A stretch of DNA of 64,000 nucleotides from Prostheceraeus crozeri (Eukaryota > Platyhelminthes > Polycladida > Euryleptidae): contig CAJQUW010014720.1 of assembly GCA_907163375.1 (NCBI GenBank), positions 1 to 64,000 of the forward strand, given 5' to 3'. The notes beneath the pieces were generated by a model, which was given only the letters and a program-made list of their open reading frames with translations, had not been told where the DNA came from and did no database searches. Positions within the stretch are counted from its first letter, which is position 1; the number at the start of each line of letters is the position of its first letter. Below are positions 49,980 through 61,892 of the stretch, piece after piece. The translations under genes and the position numbers were made by a program.

Positions 49980-51560
49980 AAGAATCTGTGTAATGTGTAT
50001 TTACACATCCAAGCACATCATCGATGGTCAATTTCAAATAAATTGTCACTTTCTATATTTATTGATTTTCCCATTGCCTTATCTAAAACCTCCTGTATAA
50101 TAATTTGGACCACTGGTGGACTTTATTCGAAAATTCAAGAGCAATGAAGCGATATAACATGTGTGATTTATTTCCGGCATTGGATTACTCAACTTTCATT
50201 AAACGAAAATTGATGGCTATTTTTATCACAGTGATGCGAGAATGTTTTCATATTCACCGACGAAATTTATGCGGATTTCATGATCAACTTAAATCCTTAT
50301 CAATGCTGTTCCTGAATTGCCCAATATGGTAGGATCTTAAAATCGTGGAAAGTCATCAATCACCACCGCTTGATTTGCTTTTTATTCAATGTGATTTTCA
50401 CATTTTATGAATCACTGACATCATAATCACATTTTATTTGTTCGTCGGAGTTTTGATTATAATTTGAAGGCTTTATGGTGATGTTCTATAATCACGAGAT
50501 GTCAAATAAGATATAAAAATACATTGACATCGGCAACTAATCATTACGAGGAGGCCCACTTCGAAACATTGGTTGCACTTTTCCACCAAAATCGTGATAA
50601 AGGATCTTCCGAAAGAATGGATTTTCAAACGATTCTTGCTTGACTTTTAGCATTTTCATTAGTTATATTATATACCAATCAAGTTATTATCAATTTTTGA
50701 CGTTTCAATTTATCTCTTGATCGTTTCTGATTGCATTACGGTAGATTTTCTTTAGATTTTAATCATGTCCTCTACTTGTATAACAATGAATAAGGCATGG
50801 ACGTATTACTGCAATGATTGTAGTAGCAAGTGAAATCATTACTGATCAGCTGTCATTTAGTCCATGACTGCTTTGAGCAAAGGAAATAGATTATCAAAAA
50901 TTTTCCAGAATGAGTCCACAATTCTCCGAAAAAGCACAACTGAATCGATTTTCGCAAAGCATGTACAAAATGTTCAGAATCCACACCAATAGCCATTGAT
51001 GCTACGTGCCGTAGGTGAACAATTTCAATCACTAGCAGTTGATATTGCAGCTGTTATTGACACTGCTTATTCTTGTGGGAGTTTTGTAATTCTTTAGTCT
51101 CTTCTTGACTGGGTCCAGAATCTTCTTTCAACAGATTCCCTGTATGAATGCGCGTATTAGAGTATTGGATAATTGTTTACAACTTGTTTCACGGTTTTAT
51201 CCAGATGTGCAAAAACGAACGTCATTAATCAAATCTACCAAAGTCACTGGGCTCCAGTCCAGTACATGGTATGAGAGTTGAACGTCCCTTAGATATCTTA
51301 TGTTAATTATAGACGTCCCTGGTTATGCATACAATCGCACTGATATAGAATATCTATAAAGTATACCAGATTATTACATAGTTGTACATTGTAGAATCGT
51401 ATTTCAGAATCCCTTCTATATTTGATAAAGTTTGCTCCCAGGGAAAATCTTGGTAGAGAAAGATTCTATCGCGGAAATGTATGGCTCTAATATCTGGCAT
51501 ACTTTATTACGGATAGAGGATAGCTATACGATCCCAGAGAATCGCGTAGCCATCTTCTAT
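49980..51560. other. No gene seen
   Basis: AT-rich DNA without convincing frames. It contains one dispersed repeat copy at 51228-51325 (listed separately). Confidence 0.5.
51228..51325 (-). repeat. Dispersed repeat, copy 2
   Basis: Inverse copy of 25756-25852, sharing TCCAGTACATGGTATG and CGTCCCTTAGATATCTTAT blocks with moderate divergence. Confidence 0.65.
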
Positions 51561-51564
51561 CCAT

Positions 51565-51712
51565 TACAAAGAGAATGCCAACTATTAAGTCAATACAAGA
51601 CACCAACACCCATGATTCTCCGACCGCACTCGTCCGACCTAGGAATCGAACCGAAGGCCGCGGTGGAGACGAGCTCGCACCTTCTTCACTAGGCCACGCT
51701 GACGGTTCAAAC
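51565..51712 (-). repeat. tRNA-derived SINE, minus-strand copy
   Basis: The minus strand reads GCGTGGCCTAGTGAAGAAGG (A box) and CGGTTCGATTCC (B box), then a tail with GGGTGTTGGTGTCTTGTATT. It is the better preserved member of an inverted pair with 51823-51972. Confidence 0.75.
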
Positions 51713-51822
51713 GGCTCTCTCGCTACAACATGAATGCTGGTAGCATTCTGTCAACAATAATAGGACAATAAGCTGTCGATATCACTTGGAGATGACTTCT
51801 GCCTTCACTCGCATTCCTTATG

Positions 51823-51972
51823 TGGACCGTCAGCGTGACCTAGTGAAGAAGGTACGAGTTCGTTTCCACCGCTGACTTCGGTTCGATTCTTAAGTCGGGG
51901 GAGTGCTGTCGGGGAATCAAGGGTGTTGGTGTCTTGTATTGATTTAATAGTTGTCATTCTCTTTAAATATTC
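51823..51972 (+). repeat. tRNA-derived SINE, plus-strand copy
   Basis: Inverse partner of 51565-51712, with GCGTGACCTAGTGAAGAAGG, CGGTTCGATTCT and the same GGGTGTTGGTGTCTTGTATT tail. The copies face outward around a 110-bp spacer. Confidence 0.75.
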
Positions 51973-52862
51973 AATGTACTGCGACAAGCCTTTGTTGTCA
52001 ATCTACTGTGTGACGTAGTCGAAAGACATGCTGAGATGTGTCTCGCTCACAGAATAAGATTCATCTGCGCGCGCTTCGGTTTCCTAGAAAGGAAGAATTG
52101 TATGTACCCTTAATATCGAAATGGCACATCACATCACACAACTTGCTCCTTCTCGAATGGATAATTCGTGTATCGCTTGCTATTGGAAATGGCAAACAAT
52201 AAGCTGTCAGCAAAGGACACCAGAGCCAGTGAGAGATGCGTGCGTGCTGTGCTATCACTTCGCACACACCAAAACAAACATCGATGTGTGGCTTCGATTC
52301 AATGTATGCACTATACAGTGAGCAATGCCGAGGAGAGGATGTGAAATCATCAAGTGAACTAATTTTCGAATTTTCGTACGCCTGCTACTTTCTTTAATAA
52401 TGATCGGAAGTGTCAACATTATGGAGAAAACTTGTGGGCAATGATCTGAATTCTTCGAATCTGAAGGAATTTTGGCAATCGAAGCACTTCGCTGGAACTC
52501 ACATTAATCCGCAAGCGACGCACGACTTTTTTTCCTATCTCTGTAAGGTATTAGGAATTCCTTTTTGCCCACCTAATAGGTTCTTCAATGTGCCGTCCAT
52601 TTCGTATTAATCACACTTCTAGCAAACCGAAGCAGATAAACAAAATATGGCACTTTTCGAGTTCCCCCCACATTTTTTCTTGAATGAAAACAAGCCGGTA
52701 ATCAAAACAGTTAAGCTTCTGACGGGATGGGCTTCAGTGCTATTGTGCTGACTCATTCCTGATCTCAACCGTGCTATTCCCTATTCGCTGTCGCTTAGTA
52801 CTATTGTGCTCGCTCATTGCCATCATTGCTGACGGCATGCATAGTAACTCGGGTCAGTCGGG

Positions 52863-53030
52863 ATGAATCTGTTCTGCTTAGAGCACGAACTTCATGACAA
52901 GCCGTCAGCAATTGCATTCCTACAAAGTCGTGGTTTGCTTCACAGTAGCCGATCCTGTGATAATGGTCATCCAATGGTTTTGAAATTGAGCGACCGAGAA
53001 GACAGATGGCATTTTTATTCTACAAGAAAA
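52863..53030 (+). pseudogene. Merlin/ISXO2-like transposase zinc-ribbon fragment
   Basis: A piece reading AIAFLQSRGLLHSSRSCDNG and then HPMVLKLSDREDRWHF with a following C, resembling the N-terminal zinc ribbon of ISXO2-type (Merlin superfamily) transposases: leucine-rich lead, C-x-x-G-x-x-M and W-x-C region. The DDE core is absent. Short and of modest certainty; part of a larger degraded stretch from 52600. Confidence 0.4.
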
Positions 53031-53429
53031 TGTGGGGGGGGGAAACCCGAAAAGTGCCCAAAATATTTAATTCTGTGCCTGGAATGATCACTCATTTTGA
53101 CGCGTTACGATGGGAGACAATTAGGGAGACGCGCGTGAAATGATTGTTTCCTTATCCAATCCTGTGCATTTAACTATTACTACATGTATATCTTATTGTT
53201 CATAGGAACATTAGCACATTGTATTAATTTGTTTGATAAAGGATCTTACAGCTTTAACAAAATCCTAAAGAACTAAAAACAAATGCATTTCAAAATTATA
53301 CTTTTAGTGACCCGAAAACTTCGAACACATTGCGTTTGATTTGGCAATTATACAAAAGATTGGACATTTCAAAAATAAGATTGTGCCCATTTGTACACAT
53401 GGATCGACCCAATGCCTCAATTTTGTTGT

Positions 53430-54131
53430 CTAAAAAGATATTTTCAGCCACGTTACAAAATATGCGACGGCTATTTGAGTGAAAAGCAATTTTCTGGATA
53501 ATGCTTGCGATGCGTCGACTTCTTTAAAAAATTTCCAGCAACACACGCTGATCTGCAGTACATGGCTTAGCGGAAAATATAAGCCTCCTCTATTGACTGA
53601 ATCAAGAAATTCATCTGCGGGCGTGTTCTCGTCCACAGATAAAGTCTTGTCCGGATCAATCAGTGAAGCTTTGCACGAATCACATTTTTCGATCTGTAAG
53701 GGGCTCGGGCACAGACACCACACACATGTAAGAGGATAAGCATGTCTTTCTCTGATGGCAAATGGTTCACTGCAAGTTCATCAGATAGTTCCTTTGTTAT
53801 TATCCCAATATCAACTTGTACAGGCTCACTTAATTCAATGACATTATCAATGTCAGCAACAGAGAAACCTGAGTATCTCAAAAGTGAGATGGCTCGAATC
53901 TTCCGCTCACTATACTCCAGCTCCCTCAAACACAAAATAATTCGCAACACTGAGCTGTCGATACCATTCGAATCGTGATTCCAGGTTATCTGGTTGAATA
54001 AGTCCGAGGGGAAGGTAGTTAAACCCATGTTCTTCAAACAAGTGGTGTGACAAGCCGACAATAGCAGTGATAGTCTGCTTGAAAGCGAGCGATGTTTGCT
54101 TGGTAAGCCAGGGTTCCTGAAAATAATACAT
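53430..54131 (-). pseudogene. P-type transposase, C-terminal region
   Basis: The frame 54131-53910 has LGLIQPDNLESRFEWYRQLS and then VANYFV, the P/THAP9 block Q-x-D-x-L-E-x-x-F-x-x-Y-R-Q-L-S-G-x-x-Y. The frame 54061-53660 continues with LEYSERKIRAI and ELSEPVQVDIG, and the frame 53723-53430 ends with CDSCKASLIDPDK and DSVNRGGLYFPLSHVL, the usual C-x2-C and RGGL-x-x-P ending. Frame changes occur between the three, near 53910-54000 and 53660-53723. An intron-acceptor-like TTTTCAG precedes 54121. Confidence 0.6.
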
Positions 54132-55252
54132 ATATACAGTTAAATATATTATCTTACTTGTTAATTGAAATTAGTGAAAAAAATAATCATCTACCAGCAC
54201 GAAGTCTTATAGAAAATAGTTCATTCAACCAGATACATTTGATCTTATCTGCATCTAATCTTTTAAATGTTCGAAGATGTATTTAGTTGATCTAGTCGAA
54301 TTATTAATTCATTTTACAATAATAATCATATAACCAACAAAAAATATGGTCATTTAATTGTTTTACTAAATATTTTCCTAAAACCTTTATATTTTACCCG
54401 TCTAATCATCCATTCCAGAAACAAAAATTTTCTGAAAATTATCTCATACAGCGCTTTCTGTCTATTGGAAATTTTCTTGAATACTATATACGGGTATGGC
54501 TTCAAACATATTGATTAATAGTTCATTTAACATATAAGTGTCTTACCTGGGAATCTTCCCATTTGCACAAAAAAGCATGAAATTTCATTAGAAACTTCAG
54601 CTTCCAATCGTCAACAGATTAACGGGATCTAAAGTGATGTCTCTCTTGTGGAATCCAATACTCGAAGTAAGTCTTAACATTCAAGATATTCCAAATTTCT
54701 CTAAATAGTTCAATAATTTTGGCAGTATTGACATATCCATAAGCTTTCAATGCGTAGATAGTGGACTTGTGGAACGCAGCATTTGTTTAACATTCGTTTT
54801 TGAATATTGGAGGGTTCATGACGGTCTTGTTCAACTTGTGAGCTAGTTTTAGGTGTTGGTTTTTCTCTGCTTGGTATACAGAAACTAAATCGTTGAAACG
54901 ACCTTCAGTACATTCACTAAGTGGCCCCTAGGGCTGAGCCCACGGATTCAGCTGGCTGAAATATTCAAATGTCAATGTCAAAAATAACATGTACTCGTAG
55001 TGCCTCCTTATATCAATTGATCAATTGATCCTTATATTCAATTTATGATCAGTTGCAGTTTGATTGAATATCATAGTATGATGAATATCTAACTCTTGAA
55101 TCAATTCATTATGATAAAATGTTATTATACATTTAAAATGCAAGTAGTATCCATGTAAGAATGAGTAAAACGCATAAAAATAAATAGAATACATAAAGAC
55201 TGTATTTATGATATAGATTAAATATATGATGTATACTGAATATGCATAACTT

Positions 55253-55391
55253 AGAAAGATGTCCTCAGACTTGAACAATTTAAGCATGTAATTCCTTGGC
55301 AGCCATAGACGCTGCGTTTCGCCCTACAAGGGCTCGTCAGTAGGACTCGGAATGGAATGCTTAAATTGTTCTAGTCTGAGGACATCTTTCT
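55253..55391. repeat. Inverted repeat around the ribozyme
   Basis: Arms AGAAAGATGTCCTCAGACTT and its extension into AACAATTTAAGCAT are mirrored at 55358-55391 with two mismatches. RNA from this strand would fold into one long hairpin that contains the ribozyme. Confidence 0.85.
55291..55353 (-). ncRNA. Hammerhead ribozyme motif
   Basis: Minus-strand core CTGACGAG, stem II GCCC/GGGC with loop TTGTA, then GAAAC. A very short stem III (ACG-CAG-CGT) leads to the cleavage triplet GTC at 55310-55308. Stem I pairs CCTA with TA(T)GG next to the core and ATTCC with GGAAT outside, separated by an internal loop. This is a type I hammerhead with the minimal stem III known from Penelope-like elements and other retroelements. 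The unit lies inside 34-bp inverted arms (55253-55288 and 55358-55391). Self-cleavage is expected from the core but untested. Confidence 0.75.
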
Positions 55392-55393
55392 AT

Positions 55394-56272
55394 TCAATGC
55401 CCAGGCGAACTGGCACTCTGCAATCTTTTATGATTATTATCATTACTTACTCGCAAAAGGGCAATTGCTTCATTTTTCAAATTTTCTTCGCTGTTTTCAT
55501 TAGAGTTGCTCTTCACGAAGGCCATAACATTAAGTAGAATACTCATGCGGCGTATTGTATCGGTGGACGTGATATGTTTAAATCGGTATGGGGGATGACT
55601 TCTTGTGGAACCGCAGACTTCAAATTTCAAATTGGGATGATTTATTATAGATCCCCTGACTTGGGGTGGAGAGGACGACAGGTCTAAGTACAGAAAGTAA
55701 AGAATACCTTCATGACGGTAAATCATAAATCCAGAGGGAGAGTTTTCAGACGAGAACTTCTCCTCAACTTCTTCCAGCGAGTCCACTTGGTCATTTTCAT
55801 TAAGACCACCTTGCATCTGTTCGAAGCCTTGATTTAAGAAATCCTCACGCGCAGAGGAGGCTGCTCTCGACGCATTCCGTTCGGATATCGTCGTAGAAAA
55901 CTAAGACGGTAATTCTGGAAACACGGAGGGTACCGCACCGGATTTCAATCGTCGAAGAAGTTTCTTACGTCGTTCGCTGAACTGTTTTCTACGTGTCGCG
56001 TTTGAGTCCGTGATGTCTGTCAAAAAGTCCGATTCTTTAAAAGGCGGCGAACATAAGCGTGAGTATTTGGTCGGCACACAGTTTTCACGAGATGGACGTC
56101 GCAGCCACAATATGAGCATCTCCCGGTTTTCAAGTGGAAATCGATGCAAAGTTGCATTCGGATTTTCCACCAGAGATTTGTAGCGCATTTTCCAGCCCAC
56201 AGCAGAACACTTGTAAGGCATCACACCGATGGATAAAGCGTGAAACAGTGAATTTGGTACAGCACATCTCAT
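55394..56272 (-). pseudogene. THAP-domain part of P-type transposon
   Basis: The frame 56272-55901 reads like a THAP domain: CSAVGWKMRYKSL, ATLHRFPLENREMLILWLRR, VPTKYSRLCSPPF and KESDFLTD. Two zinc ligands look replaced (W in place of the second cysteine, P in place of the last histidine), so it should not fold as a normal DNA-binding finger. The frame 55816-55394 may be the following linker of the same transposase, with the end cut by the inserted ribozyme unit. Confidence 0.55.
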
Positions 56273-56279
56273 TCACAGA

Positions 56280-57620
56280 TGATGTTATTTGAGGCAAACA
56301 TTTGATGAATCACCAATACAGCTTCCATTCCTTACTTGTATACAGACCAGAGTACGACTACCCGGCGGACATTGCAAGAAAAGGTTAGGAAATCTCTCCG
56401 CTGCTTCGATAAGTCATGGGCCCCGAATCGTAAAGCGAGAGGAAGAAATTTGGGAAGTGATCATTCCAAGTGTTAATATCTAGAATTCCAAGTGTTAATA
56501 TCTAGAATTCCAAGTCTGGTTGTATTCTCCATTCTCCACCTCTGGCTTTCAGTATCACAGTTTGATAAAAAGATAGCAATCAGCGGCCGCTTATTACCAC
56601 GAGGCAAGTTGCGTAGCGCAGGATGTGGTCTCGCTACAGACTCCAAAGAAAGTCTTCAATAGATAAAAGCGCTAATATATATCTCCTTCATCGTGAGATG
56701 CTACTTCAAATTCCTTTTCATTCCACATGAGGAGAGGAGAACCGTTGTTTGTCCTTGTAGCAAGTATTTTTGAATTTTTAGACATTTTAGGAAAGAACAA
56801 GTTTCTGCACCTTAAAAAATTAACTAGTCGATAGCTTTTTTTTAATTTTGTTACCTTGACGCACTTTGCTACGCTGAATTTAAGTAGATGCTACCCAAAT
56901 GACACTAAAATTCCTTTGACACACCAGTAGAGATTGATTTAGGATGTCACACACCGCCATTTGACAAAACAAATCAGAAGGAAATGAAAAAATGATCACA
57001 GTGTCATTGACATTCTGATGAAATTTCAGGCGCATGCACAAATATTCTAGGCTCGAGGCCCGTCCAGGCCTGTGTAATTTGCCCTTCATGAGCTTTCCCA
57101 ATTTGTTATGGTTTAAGTTAACTTCATTGTCTTATTTGAATGCTATATTACAGATAAATTATCATTATCAGTAAGCTTTGAAAAAGCCAACAATCTTGCG
57201 GACTGTGGAGAACAATTCAAGCGAATTTTCGGTTCTGTAGATTGACATACGCTATGGCACTCAAGAAGAAAAAGCACAAAAAGCGATTTACGACTTGGAT
57301 AGGTATCCCACGATGTTAAAAATAGCACAACTCGAAAGTTTGTGACGTGACGAATCTGATAATGTATTAAAATATATATCGACAAGAATCACGATAGGCA
57401 GACAGCACAGAACAACTGGCAACTAGCGATGCTGAGAATTTTTAGAATATTTTCCTCTTATTAGCTCTTGATGCACTTATATTACAACAAGTGTAGTCCA
57501 TAAGGGATGAATTTGATATCAGTTGGGTATTATACATACTTTTAGATAAAAGGAATTGTAACATGGAATAACATGCTGAGATATTAGGTCATCTGTTGTC
57601 GTCGATGTATTATACTTGAC
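56280..57620. other. No convincing gene
   Basis: Contains a small duplication AATTCCAAGTGTTAATATCT at 56462-56505. Other frames are short and unassigned. Confidence 0.45.
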
Positions 57621-57631
57621 TTAAATCCCGC

Positions 57632-58751
57632 CTAACTAGGTAAGGTAGGGTCCCACAGTGTGCGTCGATAATCCTTCCAGGCTGACCGTTCCCTCGCAAG
57701 CCACATCATTTCGGTTGAGTTCGCATCTCTCAGTTGTTTACACCATTTCGTCTGCTGTCTTCCTCTCAACTTCTTGCCATGGACTCGCCCATGCAGTATT
57801 TGTCGGGGCAATTTTCTATCGTTCATTCGCCCGACTTGTCCATACAGTTTCCGCTGTCTGTCCTGCACCCTGTCCTTAAATTATTGATGCCTCCTTAAAT
57901 AAATCAACATTTTCTTACATTTCAGCCATCGCTCTCACTCTTCGGTTTGAAATTCTTACTTCCAGGTTGTACCAAGAATTCTCCTTGTACAAAACATGTC
58001 AAAATGCGAGGAGTTTCTTCTTTTCTCTTTCTCTAAGTATCTAGCACTCTGACCCGTCCAGTGCGGTGGAGAACACTATTGGTTTGAGAAGTTGTAGCTT
58101 CAAGTGAAGGGAGATGAAACGGTCATTACAGATTTTTGAAAGCTTAGGAAAGCCACATAACCCAAAGTTGCTCATCTATTTTCTTACAAGTATTTCGCTG
58201 TTTAGTGAAAGGTATACACCTAGATATTTGAAGGAGTCTACTTGTTTAATTCTGCTGGATTGGAGTACTATGTTCATGTTCTCAATTCTTCAGATGATTT
58301 TTACAATTTTCGCCTTCCTTGTGTTGATTGACATTTTAAAACTTGTACAGCATCTTTCAACTCTGCATGCAATTTCCTGCAATTGATTCTCCGATTCCGC
58401 TAGAAGTACGACATCATCCGCATACCTCAAGTTTGTGACATTCATGTCGGATATGCCTGCTCCACCATCCTCGAAACTTTCCAGGTCTGTAGGCCACTCA
58501 AAATTGCTCCAAGAAAATATTGAAGAGATGATGGAACAGTTGACGGCCTTGTATATCTCCTCATCGAATGGGGAGATTATTCTTCCATTACTATAGGAGC
58601 CCTCCGGCGCTTGTTCAGTTAGCGAAATGAGCAGCAAGTTTGATAATTTCTTCAAATCCTTCGATTTTAAAGCTTCTTCAGATAATAGAAGACAATAATC
58701 AAAGACAACGATTTCAATTAACTTTGAAAGATGTAAATGGGTCCACATCAC
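57632..58751 (-). pseudogene. LINE reverse transcriptase fragment (RTE/CR1-like)
   Basis: The frame 58751-58290 has the palm motif LRYADDVVLLAESENQLQE followed by FKMSINTRKAKIVKI. Further on, sequence around 58200-58260 reads QVDSFKYLGVYL, and the frame 57868-57632 has the C-terminal block LYGQVGRMNDRKLPRQILHG followed by GRQQTKWCKQLRDA. Frames change several times and the upstream half of RT is missing. The tail block is typical of endonuclease-RT LINEs without RNase H. Confidence 0.75.
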
Positions 58752-59341
58752 TATTCAGATTCAAGAAATGAAGTAAATAAATTAAGTGAATCATTAAATC
58801 ATGACGGTGAAAATTGAATTAAAAACTTCCATGAAACTTCCATTATAATGCGGATCATGATATTCCCATGATGATCAGCTTAATTTCTGCTTAGTTAGGA
58901 TGCTTATTAGCAAATGTTCATTCTTTTTGATATCCAACTTGTTTCATACTACTTATATAGGGGCGTCATCTCGGTAGTATATAAATTGGTCAAATTTTGA
59001 CTTCTTTAAAAATGCTCAAATAATTTTTTGGACCACAGGAACGTAATATCCGCAAAAAACTGAATCTTTTCGCATAAAATTTTCACTATACATATAGTTT
59101 TTTGAGTCGACACTCTACCTATATATCCCTACTCTATGGATCACGTGCTCTAGTTATAGCTTGATTTCAACATTTTTGACTTTTACTTTTATTGTAAGAT
59201 TTTCCATTAGGTTTATTTTGAATTCTTTCTTTTACCGGATTTTGAATGTGCCGTGATTTCATATAATCTCTAAAGTAAATCAATCTCAAGCGTAAATTTG
59301 ACTGAGTGGATCTTGAACTGTGTTACATGCTTCTGTTGTAG

Positions 59342-59636
59342 ACAAATTTGATTGGGGTGACAGTCGTCCACCTGTTGCAATTCTGCCTCTTGGAACCGGT
59401 AACGATCTCGCTCGCTGTTTGCGATGGGGCGGTGGTTACGAAGGCGAGAGTCTAGTGAAGCTGCTCTCCAAAATCTCACAGGGCACAGTGGTGATGATGG
59501 ATCGATGGCAGGTAGAATTTTCCGATCCTCAAGAAATTGCGGGCGATGAAGAAGACGAGAGTAAAGGAGATGATATTCCATGCAATATTATTAACAATTA
59601 CTTCAGCATTGGTGTTGATGCTAGCATCGCTCATCG
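59342..59636 (+). CDS. Exon of type I diacylglycerol kinase (host gene)
   Basis: Coding exon with an acceptor TTCTGTTGTAG before it and a donor CG|GTAATT after it. It encodes [20 protein letters not shown], then [22 protein letters not shown] and [15 protein letters not shown]. This covers the end of the DGK catalytic domain (the [10 protein letters not shown] block) and the start of the accessory domain; [15 protein letters not shown] is characteristic of the alpha/beta/gamma group. The enzyme turns diacylglycerol into phosphatidic acid at membranes. Between them is an acidic insert ([10 protein letters not shown]) likely to be a surface loop. No other exon was found in the window, so its introns are long and full of transposons. 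Confidence 0.92.
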
Positions 59637-59913
59637 GTAATTTCATTGAAGATTCTACATTTTTGACGAGTAAGATGCAAGAGGCATCACCTGTTTATTG
59701 TATTTACCGCGAAGTTCACTAAAATCAAGTCAAACTTTCAGTTATCCTACCTTCTAATTTTGGGCTCCTTTGAATTAATTTATGATATAATGGTCGTATT
59801 CATGTTTCTATAATACTACGAGTAACATTTATAATGAGTCTCAACCATTCACTTGAATCAAGTCAAGCAAAGGGTGTGGCTCTTCCCACTACCTTTCCCT
59901 ACGTATTCTTCAT

Positions 59914-60009
59914 ATGAGCGAATATGCCTTGGCTCGACACAATTTTAATTAGAAGTTTAGGGAAAGCCAAGTACGGTGATGGTAAGTAAAAATATAGACT
60001 ATTATCAAC
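59914..60009 (+). repeat. Inverted repeat flanking Tc1 copies, left arm
   Basis: About 95 bp (ATGAGCGAATATGCCTTGGC and onward) whose inverse occurs at 62527-62624. The Tc1 element at 60012 begins right after it. Confidence 0.8.
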
Positions 60010-60011
60010 TA

Positions 60012-61655
60012 CGAACTGTTTCATAAAAAATGGATCACCCTTAAACATCGCCTTAACTTCAACTTTGTCTAACTCCGCCAAACTTGAGCGAATGTCTCTG
60101 AAATTTGGAAGATATGTCAGTTGTGCTTACTAATATCATTGTTGGAAATTTCAAGCATGAATATTGAGTTGTTTTTCTGTTATAGATAAAAAAGTAGTAG
60201 ATCATTTGATCTTCATTTAGCAATGTTACACAAAATCATACCTCACTCTTATAAAATTACATTTGTTTCCTTTGTTATGTAATATGTTGTTCTACAAGCC
60301 AAAAGCTATCAAGCAAAGCAAAAATAAAGAAAATCGGTCAATCAGAGCCAGTATAGCACCATTATTCATAAACAATAATGTAACTGCTACATGTGATTAA
60401 CTGGACTTCATGTTCCATAGCTTCCTAACTTCGTTGCGGTGGTGTTGGCAGCACTCCTGATTGCTTTCAGCTAGAAATCTATCTCTTACCGGTTGAAAAC
60501 AATACAAAGCACAAATGAACAATAACGAGATCGCATTCACAAAAGGCAAAGTGTCAGCCTTGCTAGAACTAGGGTTTTCTTTGCCAGCTACAAGCAAGCG
60601 ACTAAATGTCCCTTACACAAATGTGCATCGATGGCATAATGATGATTTTCGACTCTGTCGTAAAGAGGGCTCTGGCCGTCCACGCAAAACATCCAAATGT
60701 AGAGACCGCCTAATTTTGAGATTTGTTAAAGTTGATCCAAGTCTCCCGTTAACTGAGATGGCTGCAGTAGTCTCGTCTATTTCTAAGTCCACTATTCGTA
60801 GAAGACTTATTGAGTCGAATTTCAAGAGCTGTAAGAGGCCCTCTCAGATCGAATTATCAGATCAGCATACAAAAAAAGACGTCTCAGATGGCCAATGAGT
60901 CATTGTCACTGGCGAAATCAATGGGATCGGGTTGTCTGGTCTGATGAGGCATCAGTCCGTCTGAAGGATAGTGATGGTCGATTGTTGAGATTATGGATAA
61001 AATCTGATCTGGAAATTCCGAGACATTTACATCGTCCCCGGGTACAAGGTGGTGCGACTCTACTGATTTGGGCTGGCATTTGGACCAATGGCCGCTCTGA
61101 ACTTCACATACAGCAAGGAACCACGAATTCTGAACGCTATGTGAATGTTTTACGAATGAACATTGGCCAAATGACAGATCAACTTGGTGATCCATCGACT
61201 TGGTTATTTATGGATGATAATGCTACGTGTCACAGGACGTGTCACTCAATTAGGGCTTAGGACATTATCTTGGCCAGCTCGTTCTCCTGATCTGAATCCC
61301 ATAGAAAATGTATGGAGTATTCTAAAACGTAACGTTCGTCGTTCACTGCTACCTACAGATGGCGTATCACAACTTACGTCACTGTTAAAAAGAGAGTGGA
61401 GAAAGTTAGATCAGTCAAAAATCAACGATATCATCGAATCAATGCCTAGACGAATTGGTAATGTCATTGACAATAAGGGTAGGGCCACAAAATATTAGCT
61501 TCTTAAGAACCGTTACTGTATCATAGCTTATCAGATTATATAAGGACATTTAAATATATTAGGGACATGAAATAACATGAAAAATGTTTTCTGTATCATG
61601 CTTATGTTTTATTTAGTCAAATTTTAGGGTGATCCACTTTTTATGAAACGGACTG
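60012..61655 (+). mobile_element. Tc1/mariner transposon, full length but inactive
   Basis: About 1.64 kb between imperfect terminal inverted repeats of about 30 bp (sharing GTTTCATAAAAAATGGATCACCCT and its near match TTTCATAAAAAGTGGATCACCCT), flanked by TA on both sides (60010-60011 and 61656-61657). One transposase gene lies inside. Confidence 0.9.
60515..61498 (+). pseudogene. Tc1 transposase with two frameshifts
   Basis: Frame 60515-60898 holds the paired HTH DNA-binding region (FTKGKVSALLELGFSLPATS, then GSGRPRKTSKCRDRLILRFV). Frame 60895-61260 has the first catalytic Asp in VVWSDEAS and the second in MDDNATCH. Frame 61184-61498 has the final Glu in SPDLNPIENVWSILKRNVR. The D-D34E spacing is that of Tc1. 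The first frameshift lies at the A-run near 60871 and the second between about 61229 and 61255, so no full enzyme is made. Confidence 0.88.
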
Positions 61656-61892
61656 TATATATACTCATTGACATAATGAAACAAACTATCATTGGCTTGA
61701 ATTGAAGTTTGTTTCATTTTTTCTCAGGTATGATGCAATATCTCGCTTTCTATGTATTACCATCCAACACATTAGAGAATGGAGAAAGATCTATGGTGGT
61801 CAAATTTCAAATTTTGATATCGATACAACTGTCACAACTGCTTTTACAAATTGAACATAAACGTGAACTGAAATCCAGCTTTTGTAAATAAA

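Larger units (their letters stand above)
53430..56272 (-). mobile_element. P-superfamily (THAP9-like) transposon remnant
   Basis: Minus-strand remnant with, in order, a THAP domain (about 56272-56000), a charged middle part (55394-55816) and the C-terminal transposase part (54131-53430). An inserted unit with a hammerhead ribozyme borders the middle part near 55391. It shows several frame changes and is inactive. Confidence 0.65.

Noticed and set aside
57157-57241. Possible terminal host exon after a TATTACAG acceptor, with a short frame ending FKRIFGSVD
   Set aside because: Only about 28 codons, no family recognised and no linked exon; too weak to call.
61725-61853. Possible next DGK exon after TTTTTTCTCAG
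   Set aside because: The frame does not match the FH-x-M-R-E-K sequence expected next in type I diacylglycerol kinases and soon stops.
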